The position numbers and the translations under genes are program-made. The notes beneath the pieces are model-generated. The model worked only from the letters and a program-made list of their open reading frames with translations. It did no database searches and had not been told where the DNA came from. Source: Selaginella moellendorffii (taxonomy: Eukaryota > Streptophyta > Lycopodiopsida > Selaginellales > Selaginellaceae). From it: DNA of 64,000 nt. The DNA is taken from contig NW_003314379.1 of the NCBI RefSeq assembly GCF_000143415.4, forward strand, positions 313,851 through 377,850, in the 5' to 3' direction. This document shows, piece by piece, positions 10,680 to 21,451 of the stretch (within the stretch, counting starts at the first letter, position 1; every line of letters begins with the position of its first letter).

Positions 10680-11896
10680 GGAGCTAGAGCCTCCGGTCAA
10701 ACAAAAGGCTATGGATGAGGAATCCTTGCATGAGGAGGACTCCAGTGAGGAAACTTCCAAACAAGAGTCTGGTGGTGAGGTTCGGTCGTCCAAGGCTCGA
10801 TCGAATGTTCTAGAAGGACAATTAGCACAGACCAATGCCCTGCTGGAGACTCTCGTACACAAGCTAAAGTGAGACGAGAAGCAGAAGAAAAGATGAAAGA
10901 CTGTAGATGTTGGCAACACAGAAGGTACGGACCTTTTGGCAGGGACTAAGGTAAAACCAAACAAGGTTAAACAAACCGAAGTGGAATTAGTCCCTCAAGC
11001 AGTTCCCAAGTACAAACCAAAACCCCTATCGGTCTTTAAGGGAGTGAATGACTATAAAGTGGTGGAGGATTGAGTTTATGATATGGAGGATTACTTTCGA
11101 GCATTGCGGTTACTGAGCTCGGAGAAGGTCCCATGGGCAAAACCATACTTGGTAGATAATGCCAAGTCTTGGTGGAGAACAACAGAGGCCAACAAAGGAC
11201 CAGTGGCCACTTGGAAAATGATGAAGGCGAGGATCCGTGCGACTTACATTCCTCCGAATGTTACTTTGCACCTAAGGGATGAGCTAAGTAGGCTAAAGCA
11301 GACCGGAAGTATTCAAGAGTATGTGAATAAGTTTATGGCCAAGAGGATACTTGTCATGAATATGGGTGATATGGATGTGTTCCATGCCTTCATATTAGGC
11401 TTGCAAACCTGGGCTCGCGGCAAGGTGATGCGTTGGAACCCGACCAACTACAAGGAAGCGTTGGATGTGGCTATCAAGGTGTATTTCAATGATAATTTGC
11501 GAAAGGGGAACACGACAGGGTCAAAGTTCATATTTAGCAAAAGGGCCAAACCAAGGGAAACATATAGTAAAAGGAAATTCAAGAAGGGTTTCTCTAAAAA
11601 TGAGTCCTCAAGGTTTCCGAAAAGGCAGATCTGGTGGCCAGCAAGCAAGTACATGGGGGAGTCAAGCAAAAAAAGACAAACCCACGGATAAAAAGGTCAA
11701 GTCTGCTAGCAGTATGGGAAACAACGTATGCTACAACTGCGGTGAAGTGGGACACTTTTCAAGGGAATATCCTTACCCAAAGAAGGCCAGAGCCAATATG
11801 GCCATTAAGTCAAGTGAAATTCAAATGGAGGTACGTGATTCAGTCCCTAACTCAAAGTTACTCATTACACGAGCAACTTTGGTAGAGAGTCATTTG
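10680..11896 (+). pseudogene. Element D gag
   Basis: The capsid-like part reads YFRALRLLSSEKV, AKSWWRTTEANKGPVATW, LHLRDELSRLKQ and VFHAFILGLQTWARGKVM; the nucleocapsid CYNCGEVGHFSREY has its last Cys changed to Tyr. A TGA near 10870 and a TGA in place of the Trp codon near 11073 interrupt the N-terminal part. One extra base near 11610 relative to element B shifts the frame before the knuckle. The product would package element RNA in virus-like particles; this copy cannot make it. Confidence 0.85.
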
Positions 11897-12430
11897 TGAC
11901 ATCTACTAGCCCTTCGAAGGAAGCTCAAAGGTAGCTTTGTTAAGATCCTTATTGACATGGGTGCTTCAGATAATTTTGTAGTTGTAGACATAGTCCGGCA
12001 AGCCCGATTAACAATGCAGCGGCTAGGTGAACCAAGGATGATAGAGTTTGTTCAAGGTAGCCAAAGCACTGATGAGGTAGTTTGACAAGTGAGAGTCGAA
12101 ATAGGGACATAAAAAGTAAACATGGATTTCACCGTGTTGGACATGGCGGGATTTGATATAATCTTCGGGATGGATTGGTTCAATCAATTCATAGTAGCTC
12201 TGCATGGACAAGGTAGGAACCTTGTGGTACTGGTGAATGCCTGGGGAGAACGATCTAAGGTGAAGGCCCAGGATCTAAAGGTAGGGCAATATAAGGTCAA
12301 AGACTCTTACTTAAACCTAGTGTCCATGAAAGGACAACTCACTAAAAGAACCAAGGCAACATTTTTGTGCTTACACTCGGTGAAGAGTAACAAAAAGACA
12401 GAAACAAAAGAAGTGCCTTTAATCATCTAG
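11897..12430 (+). pseudogene. Element D aspartic protease region
   Basis: After a TGA, the frame continues with FVKILIDMGASDNFV (retropepsin motif D-T/S-G-A; Met replaces Thr/Ser). It then reads [20 protein letters not shown], the F-D-x-I-x-G-M-D-W flap/C-terminal motif of Gypsy proteases. Three stops interrupt it (near 11897, 12082 and 12111). It is collinear with residues about 205-390 of the intact gag-pro frame of element B. Confidence 0.8.
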
Positions 12431-12479
12431 CGGGTGTTAGACCAATTCCAGGATACCATACTGGAGGAGCTACTAGCAG

Positions 12480-13260
12480 GGTTGCCCCCCGCACGACCAA
12501 TAGAACATAAAATTGAGCTAATCGAGGGTGCTAAGGTGGTGGTTCGCCCCCCTATCATTTGAATGACAAGGAACTCAAGGAGGTCAAGTGCCAACTAGAA
12601 GAGTTAGTGGACAAAGGGTATATTAGGTTGAGCAAGTCGTTGTATAAGGAACTGGTGTTATTTGTGAAAAAGAAAGATGGATTTATACGCATGTGCATAG
12701 ACTATTAGTTGCTTAACAAGTATACAAAGAAGAACAAATACCCTTTGCCAAGGATTGAGGACTTGTTCGATAAGTTGGGAAAGGCAAAATACTTCTCGAG
12801 GATTGACCTAAGGTCAGGATACTATTAGATCAAGGTAGCAGAGGAAGATGTCGAAAAGACAACCTGTCGAACAAGGTATGGGAGCTTTGAGTTTCTAGTG
12901 ATGCCCTTTGGGCTGTGCAATGCGCCGACAACGTTTTTGGTGCTAATGAACCACATCTTTATACCCTATCTAGATCACTTTGTGGTCGTCTATATTGATG
13001 ACATCCTGATTTATATTGAGATGAACACTTGACAAAGGTGTTTGAGAAACTAAGGGAACACCAAGGTAAAGTTTCTCGGGCATGTGGTGGCAAGGATGGG
13101 CTCAAGGTGGACCCTGAGAAGGTCCAAGCGATCTAGGAATGGGAACGACCATCGAATGTACACGAGTTAAGGGCATTCTTGGGGCTATGCAATTACTACT
13201 GAAAGTTTATCAAACACTATTCGAGAATAGCCCTACCTTTGACGGACTAAACGGGAAAAG
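12480..13260 (+). pseudogene. Element D reverse transcriptase
   Basis: Contains [37 protein letters not shown] followed by TAG, then [28 protein letters not shown] followed by [16 protein letters not shown] and the catalytic [10 protein letters not shown]. After that, two deletions relative to element B (about 17 bp after the YIDD block, about 45 bp near 13063) scramble the thumb region. This would be the DNA polymerase of the element; the copy is dead. Confidence 0.85.
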
Positions 13261-13265
13261 GGAAG

Positions 13266-13838
13266 ATGGTATGGACAATGGAATGCGAGGTGGCATTTGT
13301 CCACCTCAAAGGGAAGTTGAGGAAATCTCCCGTATTGGCGTTACCAGATTTTGGTAAGGACTTTGAGGTAGAAAAAGATGCTTCGGATTTTGTGTTGGGC
13401 ACAGTTTTGAAGCAAGACAACCATCTAGTGGTGTTCTTCTTGAAGAAGTTGGACAAGGCTCAGTGGAAGTGGCCTGCCCATGAGAAGGAATTGTTTGCAG
13501 TGGTCATGGTGCTCAAGGAGTGGAGACACTACCTTGGGAGACACTTCAAGGTTTACATAGACAATGTGGCAATGAAACACTTTTTGTTACAACCCGACCT
13601 GAGAGGGAAACTGGGTCAGTGGGCCAATGTTTTGGCCGAGTTTGATTGCGAGATTCTGTATAAGCCTGAGAAGAAGAGCAACATCTTGGTAAATACTCTA
13701 AGTCAAAAAGCAAGTTTAAAGTTGGCGATATCTAGTGCGACAACAACCTTTTGGGATGATGTGTGGACAGCATATGAGAACGATGGTTTAGCACAAAAAG
13801 TGTTGCTGAGGAACCTCGAGGCGCAAGAAGCTCACTAG
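13266..13838 (+). pseudogene. Element D RNase H domain
   Basis: A 190-codon open stretch with LALPDFGKDFEVEKDASDFVLG (active-site D in the D-A-S context), AFFLKKLD-like and WPAHEKELFAVV (active-site E), HYLGRHFKVYIDN and the connection motif QWANVLAEFDCEILY. It is the longest undamaged part of D. The order RNase H then integrase is that of Ty3/Gypsy. Confidence 0.85.
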
Positions 13839-14448
13839 AGAGGTGAGCTGCCAACGAAAGAGAAAACAAGCTATGCGGAATGCAATGGACTCATTTATTA
13901 TAAACAAACGAAAATGTATATTCTAGAAGGGGAACTAAGGAAAGTAACATTAGAAAAGTGTCATGATGGACCTCTTGTGGGACACGGCAGAGTGCCCAAG
14001 AAGATGGGCTTACTCAAGAGGAAGTATCACTGACTAGATATGATTAAGGACGTCCAAGACTATGTAAAGACATGCTCAACATGTCAGCAAGTCAAAGCCA
14101 TAACTAAGGCTAGTGGGGGCTCATTACAAAGTATCCCAATTCCAAATCGTCCGTGAAAATGTCTTACGATGGACTTCATCACAGGATTCCCCCCAAGTGA
14201 GGGGTTTGATGCGATATTCGTGGTGGTAGACTGATTTTCAAAGATGGCACATTTCATACCCACCACAACGGAAGTGGATGCAGAAGGTGTGGCGAAGCTA
14301 TTCTTCGAACAAGTGGTTTGAGTGCAGGGAAGGCTAGAGGAGATCATCTCAGATTGAGATAAGATCTTCACCAATAGGTTCTGGAGAACTCTCTTGGAAC
14401 AGTATTGCACCAAGTTGAAATTCAGCACATCCTATCACCCACAGACAA

Positions 14449-14495
14449 GTATTGGGTATTAAGTCAAGTTTGATGGCACTAACACTTCTTGACAG
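14449..14495 (+). other. Putative 47-nt spliceosomal intron in element D integrase
   Basis: Begins GTATTGGG and ends CTTGACAG. It contains CACTAACAC, a good plant branch-point match (CTAAC), 14 nt before the acceptor, with pyrimidines between. It carries in-frame stops. Removal joins HPQTN to GQMER, the conserved integrase motif. The same interval, also 47 nt, is at 39952-39998 in element B. Confidence 0.7.
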
Positions 14496-14913
14496 ACGGA
14501 CAAATGGAAAGGGTGAATAGGCAGTTGCAGGATTATTTGCGATGTTATGTCTCGGGAGACTAGACCAATTGGGTAAGTCATTTGGGACTTGCAGAAATAT
14601 GATATAACAACTCACTACACTCAAGTATCAGGGTGAGTCCATGGGAAGTCATTAATGGGCAAGCTATTGAAAGTCCTGTGGAACTCGACGTGGCCAAGTA
14701 TCATGGAGAGTTACCCGCAGTGGAGGCATTCATGGCAGAAAGACTTAACATTTGGAATCTAGTGAGGGATTCCTTGGAACGGGCTCAACAAAGGCAAACC
14801 AAGTACATGAACCAGAAGCGCCGGGATGTAGAGTTCCAAACTGGGGAGAAGGTGTGGCTGAACACCAAGAACCTTAGACTACTAAGTGGGATCAACCGGA
14901 AGTTGACCCAAAG

Positions 14914-14962
14914 GTAAAAATGCATGTATTCCTATAAATGAATTAATTTTGAGTTCCTTAAG
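14914..14962 (+). other. Putative 49-nt intron before the integrase GPY motif, element D
   Basis: Begins GTAAAAAT and ends TTCCTTAAG; AT-rich, with an in-frame stop at the donor. Removal joins KLTQ through a Ser codon to KFAGPYKI. The same interval and length occurs at 39486-39534 in element B. The branch point is less clear than in the 47-nt interval. Confidence 0.6.
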
Positions 14963-15044
14963 CAAGTTTGCAGGGCCTTACAAGATTGAGGCACGAATCG
15001 GTAAAGTGGTTTATTGTTTCCGACTTCCTTGAGAGATAGGGAAG

Positions 15045-15287
15045 ATGCACCTAGTGTTCCATGTGAACTTATTCAAGCCGTACTTTGAGGATCTGCATCA
15101 CAAGGACCAAGTAAGACCTTTACCTAAGGTTATCCAAGGGAAAGAGGAATATGAAGTCGAGGCTATCCTCAATTCGCGCAAGAGTAAGCAACAAGGACGT
15201 GAGGTGAGGGAGTTCCATGTGAAGTGGAAAGGATTTCCACATTGCGAAGCAACATTGGAACTAGAAGAGAACATAGCAAATGTGTGA
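15045..15287 (+). pseudogene. Element D C-terminal chromodomain
   Basis: The frame has MHLVFHVNLFKPYFED, then EYEVEAILNSRK and EFHVKWKGFPHCEATLELEENI, i.e. the chromodomain fold core (E-Y-x-V-E-x-I-L, W-x-x-W-G-F/Y-P, E-x-T-W-E-P-x-x-N-L). In D the Trp of the T-W-E-P motif is Leu; element B keeps T-W-E-P. Chromodomains of chromoviruses direct integration to particular chromatin by binding modified histones. Confidence 0.85.
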
Positions 15288-15749
15288 GATCTAATGGAGG
15301 AATTTGTACAAGGCAGAACTCTATGTACTTATGCAAAGTTCAATTAAAATATCAATTTGTGAAGTTGAGCAATGGCATATGTTGGAACCTGAAGGTGTGC
15401 CAAAGGTAAGCTAATTAACATGGGTTAGCTAGGTCGACCAGGTGTAGGGAACTACACCCGACTCCCTATAGGGATATCGAATCCATAGATGTATTTTACG
15501 GAGGTTGGGTTCGAGTCCCAACCCCCTAGTAAAGCAAACTTGGGTTCAAGTCCCAACCCCATACTAGGGCGTGGTGAGGTGAGGGGTATAGAGACACCTA
15601 TATTCCATTGTCATGGGCTCTTGGCTAGGGAGGCTAACTTAGGCACACTACTAAATGGGGGGATGCCTTCGGAGACATGGTCAACAAATCGTAAGATTAA
15701 AAAGAGACGTTTGATGTGGGCATTGAACTTCTTCTATAGGCGGTGAAGT
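15288..15749 (+). other. Element D 3' noncoding region with T-arm-like hairpins and PPT
   Basis: Two 19-nt units, 15504-15522 and 15539-15557, have the form stem-GGG-TTCGAGT/TTCAAGT-CCC-stem, like the T-arm (B box) of a tRNA. The following 150 bp (gggcgtggtgagg...ggatgccttcgg) is shared with the 3' part of element B and with the A-family interior. The purine-rich ttctataggcggtgaagt just before 15750 is at the PPT position. No coding frame. Confidence 0.6.
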
Positions 15750-17261
15750 TGTAAAGAATCAACTCCCCGAGGTGTCGTAGGCTAAAGGATCCCTGAAAGC
15801 ACGACCGAAATGATAAAGAGTTTATCGGATGGGACCGAGTCTGAGATCGAGTCCAAGACCGACTCAAAGACTGAGTTCGAGATAGAGTCTGGGATTGAGT
15901 CCGAGGTCAACTCCGAGACCGAGTTCAAAACAGAGTCTGAGATCCGAGATCGGGTCCAAGACCGAGTTCGAGTCGGAGGTTGAGTCTAAGGTCGAGTCCG
16001 AGATCGGGTCCGAGGTCAAGTCCGAGACCGGGTGTTAGGCACCAGGTCAGGATAATAGGATAAGGAAAGGGCCCTACAATCAAGTGATCACCCCTTTAGC
16101 CAGTTGGCTTAGGGTGTAAGGGATAGGATCCTAACAATGGTATCAGAGCCTAGTTCGATTCTCGTGGCTGACGAGTGGGGTAGGAATATTCTGAGGAATA
16201 TTCAACATGGTGGATCTAGAGGGAGAACCAAGGTTTGGTAGACCCTAAGAGAAGGACCATGGTGACCGGATGGTGGCCTAAGTATGATCGCGGACGATCA
16301 TTCCCTGACGAGGGGGAGGATTGTTAGGCCCCAGGTCAGGATAATAGGATAAGGAAAGGGCCCTACAATCAAGTGATCACCCCTTTAGCCAGTTGGCTTA
16401 GGGTGTAAGGGATAGGATCCTAACACCGGGTCCGAGACTGGGTCCGAGATCGAGTCCGAGACCGAGTCTGAGTACTAATATAGATCAAGGGGTGAAAGCC
16501 CAAAGTGTGTGTCTCCCAGGGGGGGGGGGGGGCTGTAGGGGGTTCCAAAAGTATAGTAAGGATAGTGAGGTTTAGGAACCAATCTTGAAGGAACTCTCTA
16601 GTGGTGCTTCCATACTGACTTGAGGTTGAGACTGGGGCTAAGGGGCCTTAGGTAGGAGTGAGCATGGACTCGGGTGGTGCTGGAGGGGCCACCCAAGGAA
16701 GTGCTCAAGAGCAGTTCCTACTCCCAGACGGGAAATCGACTACGGTGCTCCCGGCTCATATGGAGTGGTGCCCCATTTGAGTACTTTGTGGCTCATTGGT
16801 CCCCACCCTTCCTAGGGGATGGGCTTTCCCTTCAGGGTGGAAGTGGGGGGGGGGGGGGTAAGGTGCCCTTTGGGCCGTTAGCATGGTGTTTCTCTTGCAT
16901 CCGAACAAGTTTGTCCCCAAGTTTGGGATTTAGAGGGTCCATGATCAAGCCTTGTTGTACTAAGGGATGTTAGGAACTTGAAGGTTTGGTGTGCTTGGCT
17001 GTTTGTGCCTGTGGGGAGTGTAGTTGAACCTTAAGTTCAGTCTAACTCGGGGAGGGGGATTGGAAAAGATTTGGGAATTTATGGATGGATTGCTAACGCT
17101 CCGTTGCTCGTGTAGTGAGTAGTTGAAATCCAATATGACCAAATAAGAGCTAGTACAATAGGTGGGAACCTTGGCAAGGGAACTTAGCAAAGGCTAAGGC
17201 AGTGTTGGTTAAATAGACCAGGTAAGCTGGCAAATTGAAAATGAAAAATTTGTGGCTTACA
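15750..17261 (+). repeat. Element D 3' LTR, carrying a TRIM insertion
   Basis: 1512 bp; 1114 bp after removing the TRIM (16033-16425) and one copy of its target duplication, close to the 1119-bp 5' LTR. It shows scattered transitions relative to the 5' LTR, so the insertion is not recent. Confidence 0.85.
16033..16425 (+). mobile_element. TRIM-1: 393-bp miniature LTR element
   Basis: Two 104-bp LTRs (16033-16136 and 16322-16425) begin TGTTAGG and end CCTAACA and differ at one visible base. Directly after the left LTR is TGGTATCAGAGCC (16138-16150), the primer-binding site for initiator tRNA-Met. A purine-rich gacgagggggaggat precedes the right LTR. The 5-bp duplication ccggg is perfect (16028-16032, 16426-16430). 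The 185-bp interior has no coding capacity. This is a textbook TRIM structure and the near-identical LTRs make it recent. Confidence 0.95.
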
Positions 17262-17266
17262 TTGGT

Positions 17267-20200
17267 CACTTTAACCAAGCCATACTATTATCAATAGTTC
17301 AAATTAACACTTTGAATTAGGAATTTTATTCCTTAACCTCACAAGGACTTTATTATTTTAGCCATAAAATCACGTAGTGATATAACCTTGACACTTTAAC
17401 AGGTTTACCAATAGGTATTAGGTTTTTTAGACCTTTAACTTGTTGACTATAACCTCGGGAGTATCCCTCATGCTTGGTAGTGCGCGCAAGCTAGCCCTTC
17501 CGACCAAAGGTTCATAGCAATTGAAACTAGGTGTCCCCATCTCATTCACCACATCTTTGGTGCCACTTGCACCAAAGTGTTCAAGTTAGATATGCCAAGC
17601 TTTCACACTAAACACTTTAACTGTGCATCATGACTCTAGGGCATCCCCACTTGGCAGTGTGCCCAAGCCAATCTCCTCATTGAGAGTGTATGACCACCAA
17701 AAAATGAGTGTCCTTATATTCCAAACCATCACCATGCCCTAGTGAGTTGGGATCGAACCCAAGCACTAGAGGGTTGGGACTCAAACCCAACCTCTGTATA
17801 TGCATCTATATATGGCATCACCTAAGATACTTGGCATAATTCCCCATGCTGGTGCACTAATTTATACTTCTATGAATCACAGTTTAAGAACCCATTTCTC
17901 CAAACTACCAAATCCTCTCACTTGACAAGTCTGTGATCATATATGGACTCCTCCATGTTTGGCCCTATAAGCCACCTTTTTTTGAAGTCAACACCTTTAA
18001 CTATGGTCTTTGTTCCCTTTGACTTGCCAATCTCACTTAACAAGTCATCCAACTAGCATAACATGCTTTTATGCATAAGCGTGAAAGTCCTTAACTATCG
18101 ACTTTAGTACAAAGCCATCTCTTTGAACACTTAGGGACTACTTCTCCAACCTTGATAGCCTCACCTCATAGCAAGTTTCAAGACCACGCTTCTATTACGC
18201 CACTTTGACTTTGTATGTTTTATGAACCATTTACACTTGTCTTTTTAGGTTAGAATTGTTTTTGGGAACCTTAAAAAGTTTATTATGAGCTCAACTCAAC
18301 TTTGGACCATCCCTTTTGAAGGGACTCTGTACCTTAGCTTATTAAGGCCTTTCCTTTTGCATGCTTTTTAATTGCCATATTGTCTAATATGAACAATTCT
18401 ATACTTTAGACTCTTTATGGCATCATAGTTGTTAATAGCAACACGTTCGAGCACTCACTTGATTCTCCATTCTTAACTTTTATAACCACCCTTGGTTATA
18501 CCTTTCGATTCTTATGGTTTGGTTCTATCCTTTTACTACTTATTTTTTATCCTTACGCTTTCTCCTTTTATCTAGGAGGGTAGTTTTGTACTTTCCACCA
18601 TGCATTAGCAAGTATTCTTAAGGATGAACTTACTCAATAATTTAGGGAGTGGTTCTTCAATCTGGATATGCTCACCGTGTAATCCCACATATTGGAATTA
18701 ATATCACTACGTATAGGCCTCTTTATGCCTATTGCTAGTTATGCCAAAAACCCTTTTTAACTTTGTCCAATTCAGATGACAAACTTCTCCATTTCTGCAA
18801 CCTTGGACGTTGGATGGCACCTCCTATCCATTATTCATTAAAGACTTAGTCCTTTACTAATGCCCTCATGATTCCAAATACCACTCTTTAGTGTTTTAGA
18901 GTGTTTTGGTGTCTCAATGATAACCTTATTTGACAATGAGCATTTTCCTTTACAACATTGATTTACTATATCTCAACATAAGCAATTTATCCCTTGAAGG
19001 GGTACATTTAACCTCCTCATCCCAATAAAAAGTTTTGGGTAGTTAACTTCTACTAATTCAATCAATTATTTGCACAATTTGCTTAGTTTCCTCATAGTTA
19101 TCAAATCTTATAATTCATTGTTGATGCTTTCAAACCTCCATCATTATTTGGGTCACTAAACTCTAACCACATGCCTTCTAGCTTAGGCTATACTATTCCC
19201 ATTTCCATTGAGATTCCTTTTGGCAAGGGGTTCTGATGAATCTATTAACTTGACCTCAAGACATCACACCTTGGCACATTTGGTGCCTCCACACCATTAG
19301 CTTTACAAGTTTACTCTTATGACACTTCTCACTTGTGTCTAGGTCTTTGCCAAGACTACAGGTATTGTTTCTTAAACCAACTATCAATTAGCACTACATC
19401 ATAGCATTCACACACTAACTATGTACCAAAGTTATTTTCTTTCGGGAACACCTTTCCCACGATTTTAGTATGACATATTTTGCCATCAATGAGATACCCA
19501 TTGTTCTCATACTTAGATTTTATGATCCTCCCTATCCTTTGTAGGGTACAACACACTTAAGTCCAAATACTTTCATCAATCCTTTAGAACCATTCCTTGA
19601 CTACACTTGAGTTATCTAGCTTTTTGGACTTTGCTAATTCAACAACTCATAAAATCCTAACCTCCTGGCTAGTTTTTAGGTGTCAATTCATTAGAATACA
19701 TCTTCTTGTATTCATGTCCTACTCACAAGGATCATCTTTACAAATGTTACTCTGACACTTAAATTATTTTTCATTATTTATGAGTTACCTTTGCCCTTTA
19801 GGACTATTCATTCATATGATGAGAATACCGACACATCCTCTAAGTACAACCTCAACTCCTTGGGTTTGTTTTAGCATTTATAAAAGGTAGCCCCGTCTAC
19901 CATTTCAAGGACTCGTGTCCTCATCCATCTTTTGACCTCCCACAGTCATTAATTCTGATTTCAAATTCATGAGCACCAGCCTCAACTATATGAGGATAAT
20001 TTTGTGATTCCTTTATTGTTTTTGGAGTCTCTATCTTTCTCGTGATCTCAACTATAGTTGTTTACCATAACTATATTAGCTAGTTTGCTAAGTTAAATAC
20101 TTATCTGGATCACATCTTCAACTCCCTAAGAAAAACTTTATATTGTTCCCAAGATCCCAAAGTTGTACACAAATTGACCCTTTTTTATCCACCACATTGT

Positions 20201-20359
20201 GAATAGGTTCATTTATGAACTAAAGTGGAGAATCATGCCCTTTTGATATATTGCTCCTCGAGGATAGGCCCACTCTCAGGACCTTCCAATGCTAAAACAA
20301 GTGGTAATATATTTGACCACCAATAAAAGTCGGACTAAGGAACAGCTCCGATATCAAAT
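17267..20359 (-). other. A2 interior, right part (non-coding)
   Basis: Collinear with 46886-49956 of element A1 throughout (cactttaaccaagccatac start, gactcaaacccaacctc hairpin block near 17775, ccttttggcaaggggttc near 19215). No reading frame of note. AT content is higher than in A1. It ends with the degenerate PBS beside the right LTR. Confidence 0.75.
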
Positions 20360-21446
20360 TGTAAGCGACTAAATTTTCCATTCTACTTTACTCACTTAAC
20401 TACACTTTCAACCACTTGACTCACAACCTCCATAAATCTTATTCTGGACTTAGGGTTTGCTAGCCCTGAGAATAACATCCATGCCACTTAACCTTTCCAT
20501 TTGGTCCAATAGCTTTATTGGGATGTCCTCTAAGACTTCTTCACCATGTAATTGTATTCTTGGTCACTACACTAAATGATTACTCTTTTTCCTTTCCACA
20601 ATCTGGGACTTTGGGATAACATTTTGGAACACCATGGCCTTATGTAAGCCTCATAGGTACTCTCCTCACCTTCTGCATTTGAGTGCTCTAGCCATGGGGT
20701 TAAAGTGAGATTCCGTTGAGCCACACTAGGTATCCAATTAAGTAATGCCACCCACACTTGGACTGGGAGCATCGACCATTCAATTTATTGGGGAACTAGA
20801 GCTAGCTCTTGAACATTTCACCAAACTACCCCACTTATTAATCTATATTCACTTTAACTTTGGACTCCTTAATAAATATATCATCGCCCAACACGTGGGT
20901 AGAGCCTTTCTAGGTCACACTGGCCTTTTCTTGCCAAATTGGCTCCACTAGCATCCAACCCCCACACTCTCCCTATTATACTTTTGGAACCTCCTGCAAC
21001 CCCCAACCCCCCGCCCCAACAGCTTATATTAATATTTGGATTTGGACTTAGACTCGGTTTCGATTTTGGTCTTGGTCTCAGTTTCGGTCTTAGTTCCATC
21101 TCGGACTCCATCTCATACTCTTTCTTGGACTCCATCTCGGACTCCATCTCATACTCTTTCTTGGACTCCATCTCGGACTCCATCTTAGACTCCTTCTTAG
21201 ACTCCTTCTTAGACACTTCCACATATCATGTGTTGGTCCTCTTGTGTCCCTTTTTTAGAGACTCACTTATTGCTTGCTTCTTGCTCGTTCCTCGAGCACC
21301 TCGTTGGGAGTTCCACTCCCACTTGTAACTTTTTGAGTCGTCACTTTTAATCTAATTGTGTTACACTCATTTGGCTTCCATCTCAACCACTACCATATGG
21401 CACCCTTTTAGCTCCTCTTTGGGGCCTAGGGGTTTTATGTCTCACA
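20360..21446 (-). repeat. A2 right LTR (5' LTR)
   Basis: Starts TGTAAGCGACTAAATTTTCC and ends TTATGTCTCACA; 1087 bp, shorter than the 1.8-1.9-kb LTRs of A1/A1' because the tandem arrays (about 21045-21215) are contracted and one internal segment is lost. Flanked on the right by gtcca. Confidence 0.8.
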
Positions 21447-21451
21447 GTCCA

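Larger units (their letters stand above)
13839..15040 (+). pseudogene. Element D integrase, with two putative introns
   Basis: Starts with the zinc-binding part (CHDGPLVGHGRVPKKMG, then TCSTCQQVKA), followed by MDFITGFPPSEGFDAIF (first catalytic Asp) and SKMAHFIPTTTEVDA. Several stops are present. The segment between STSYHPQ and GQMERVNRQL is separated by a 47-nt GT-AG interval (14449-14495), and LTQ/KFAGPYKIEA by a 49-nt one (14914-14962). Removing them restores the H-P-Q-T-x-G-Q-x-E-R and K-L-T-x-x-F-x-G-P-Y motifs. Element B has both intervals at the same codons. Confidence 0.8.
9557..17261 (+). mobile_element. Element D: complete but decayed chromovirus (Ty3/Gypsy with chromodomain)
   Basis: Direct LTRs at 9557-10675 and 15750-17261 begin TGTAAGGAACC/TGTAAAGAATC and end GGCTTACA. 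The target duplication ttggt lies at 9552-9556 and 17262-17266. The interior encodes gag, protease, RT, RNase H, integrase and a chromodomain, in the chromovirus order, with many stops and frameshifts. Removing D rejoins the A-family interior word cccacttggtcac...accaagcca. Compared with element B it lacks the first leader part; the LTR is followed directly by atttggagctagagcc in place of a clean TGGTATC PBS. The 3' LTR carries a TRIM insertion. Confidence 0.9.
3981..21446 (-). mobile_element. Element A2: old LARD-like LTR element, minus orientation, with nested inserts
   Basis: As displayed, the element starts TGTAAGTGACTAAATTTTCC and ends TTTTATGTCTCACA. Flanking 5-bp duplications are gttca (3976-3980) and gtcca (21447-21451), one transition apart. 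LTRs are 3981-8417 (interrupted by a rearranged insert) and 20360-21446. A PBS of initiator tRNA-Met type lies next to the right LTR on the minus strand (TTGATATCGGAGC, rc of 20345-20358). Once element D and a solo LTR are subtracted, the interior is about 4.0 kb and has no coding frame. It is collinear with the younger copies A1 and A1' (43967-59678), but many C-to-T and G-to-A changes mark it as older. Confidence 0.8.

Noticed and set aside
15504-15557. A tRNA gene, given the GGTTCGAGTCC box
   Set aside because: Only T-arm-like hairpins are present. No acceptor, D or anticodon arm can be folded around them.
16137-16321. Possible small coding frame inside TRIM-1
   Set aside because: 185 bp with no sustained frame; its known signals (PBS, PPT) account for the ends.
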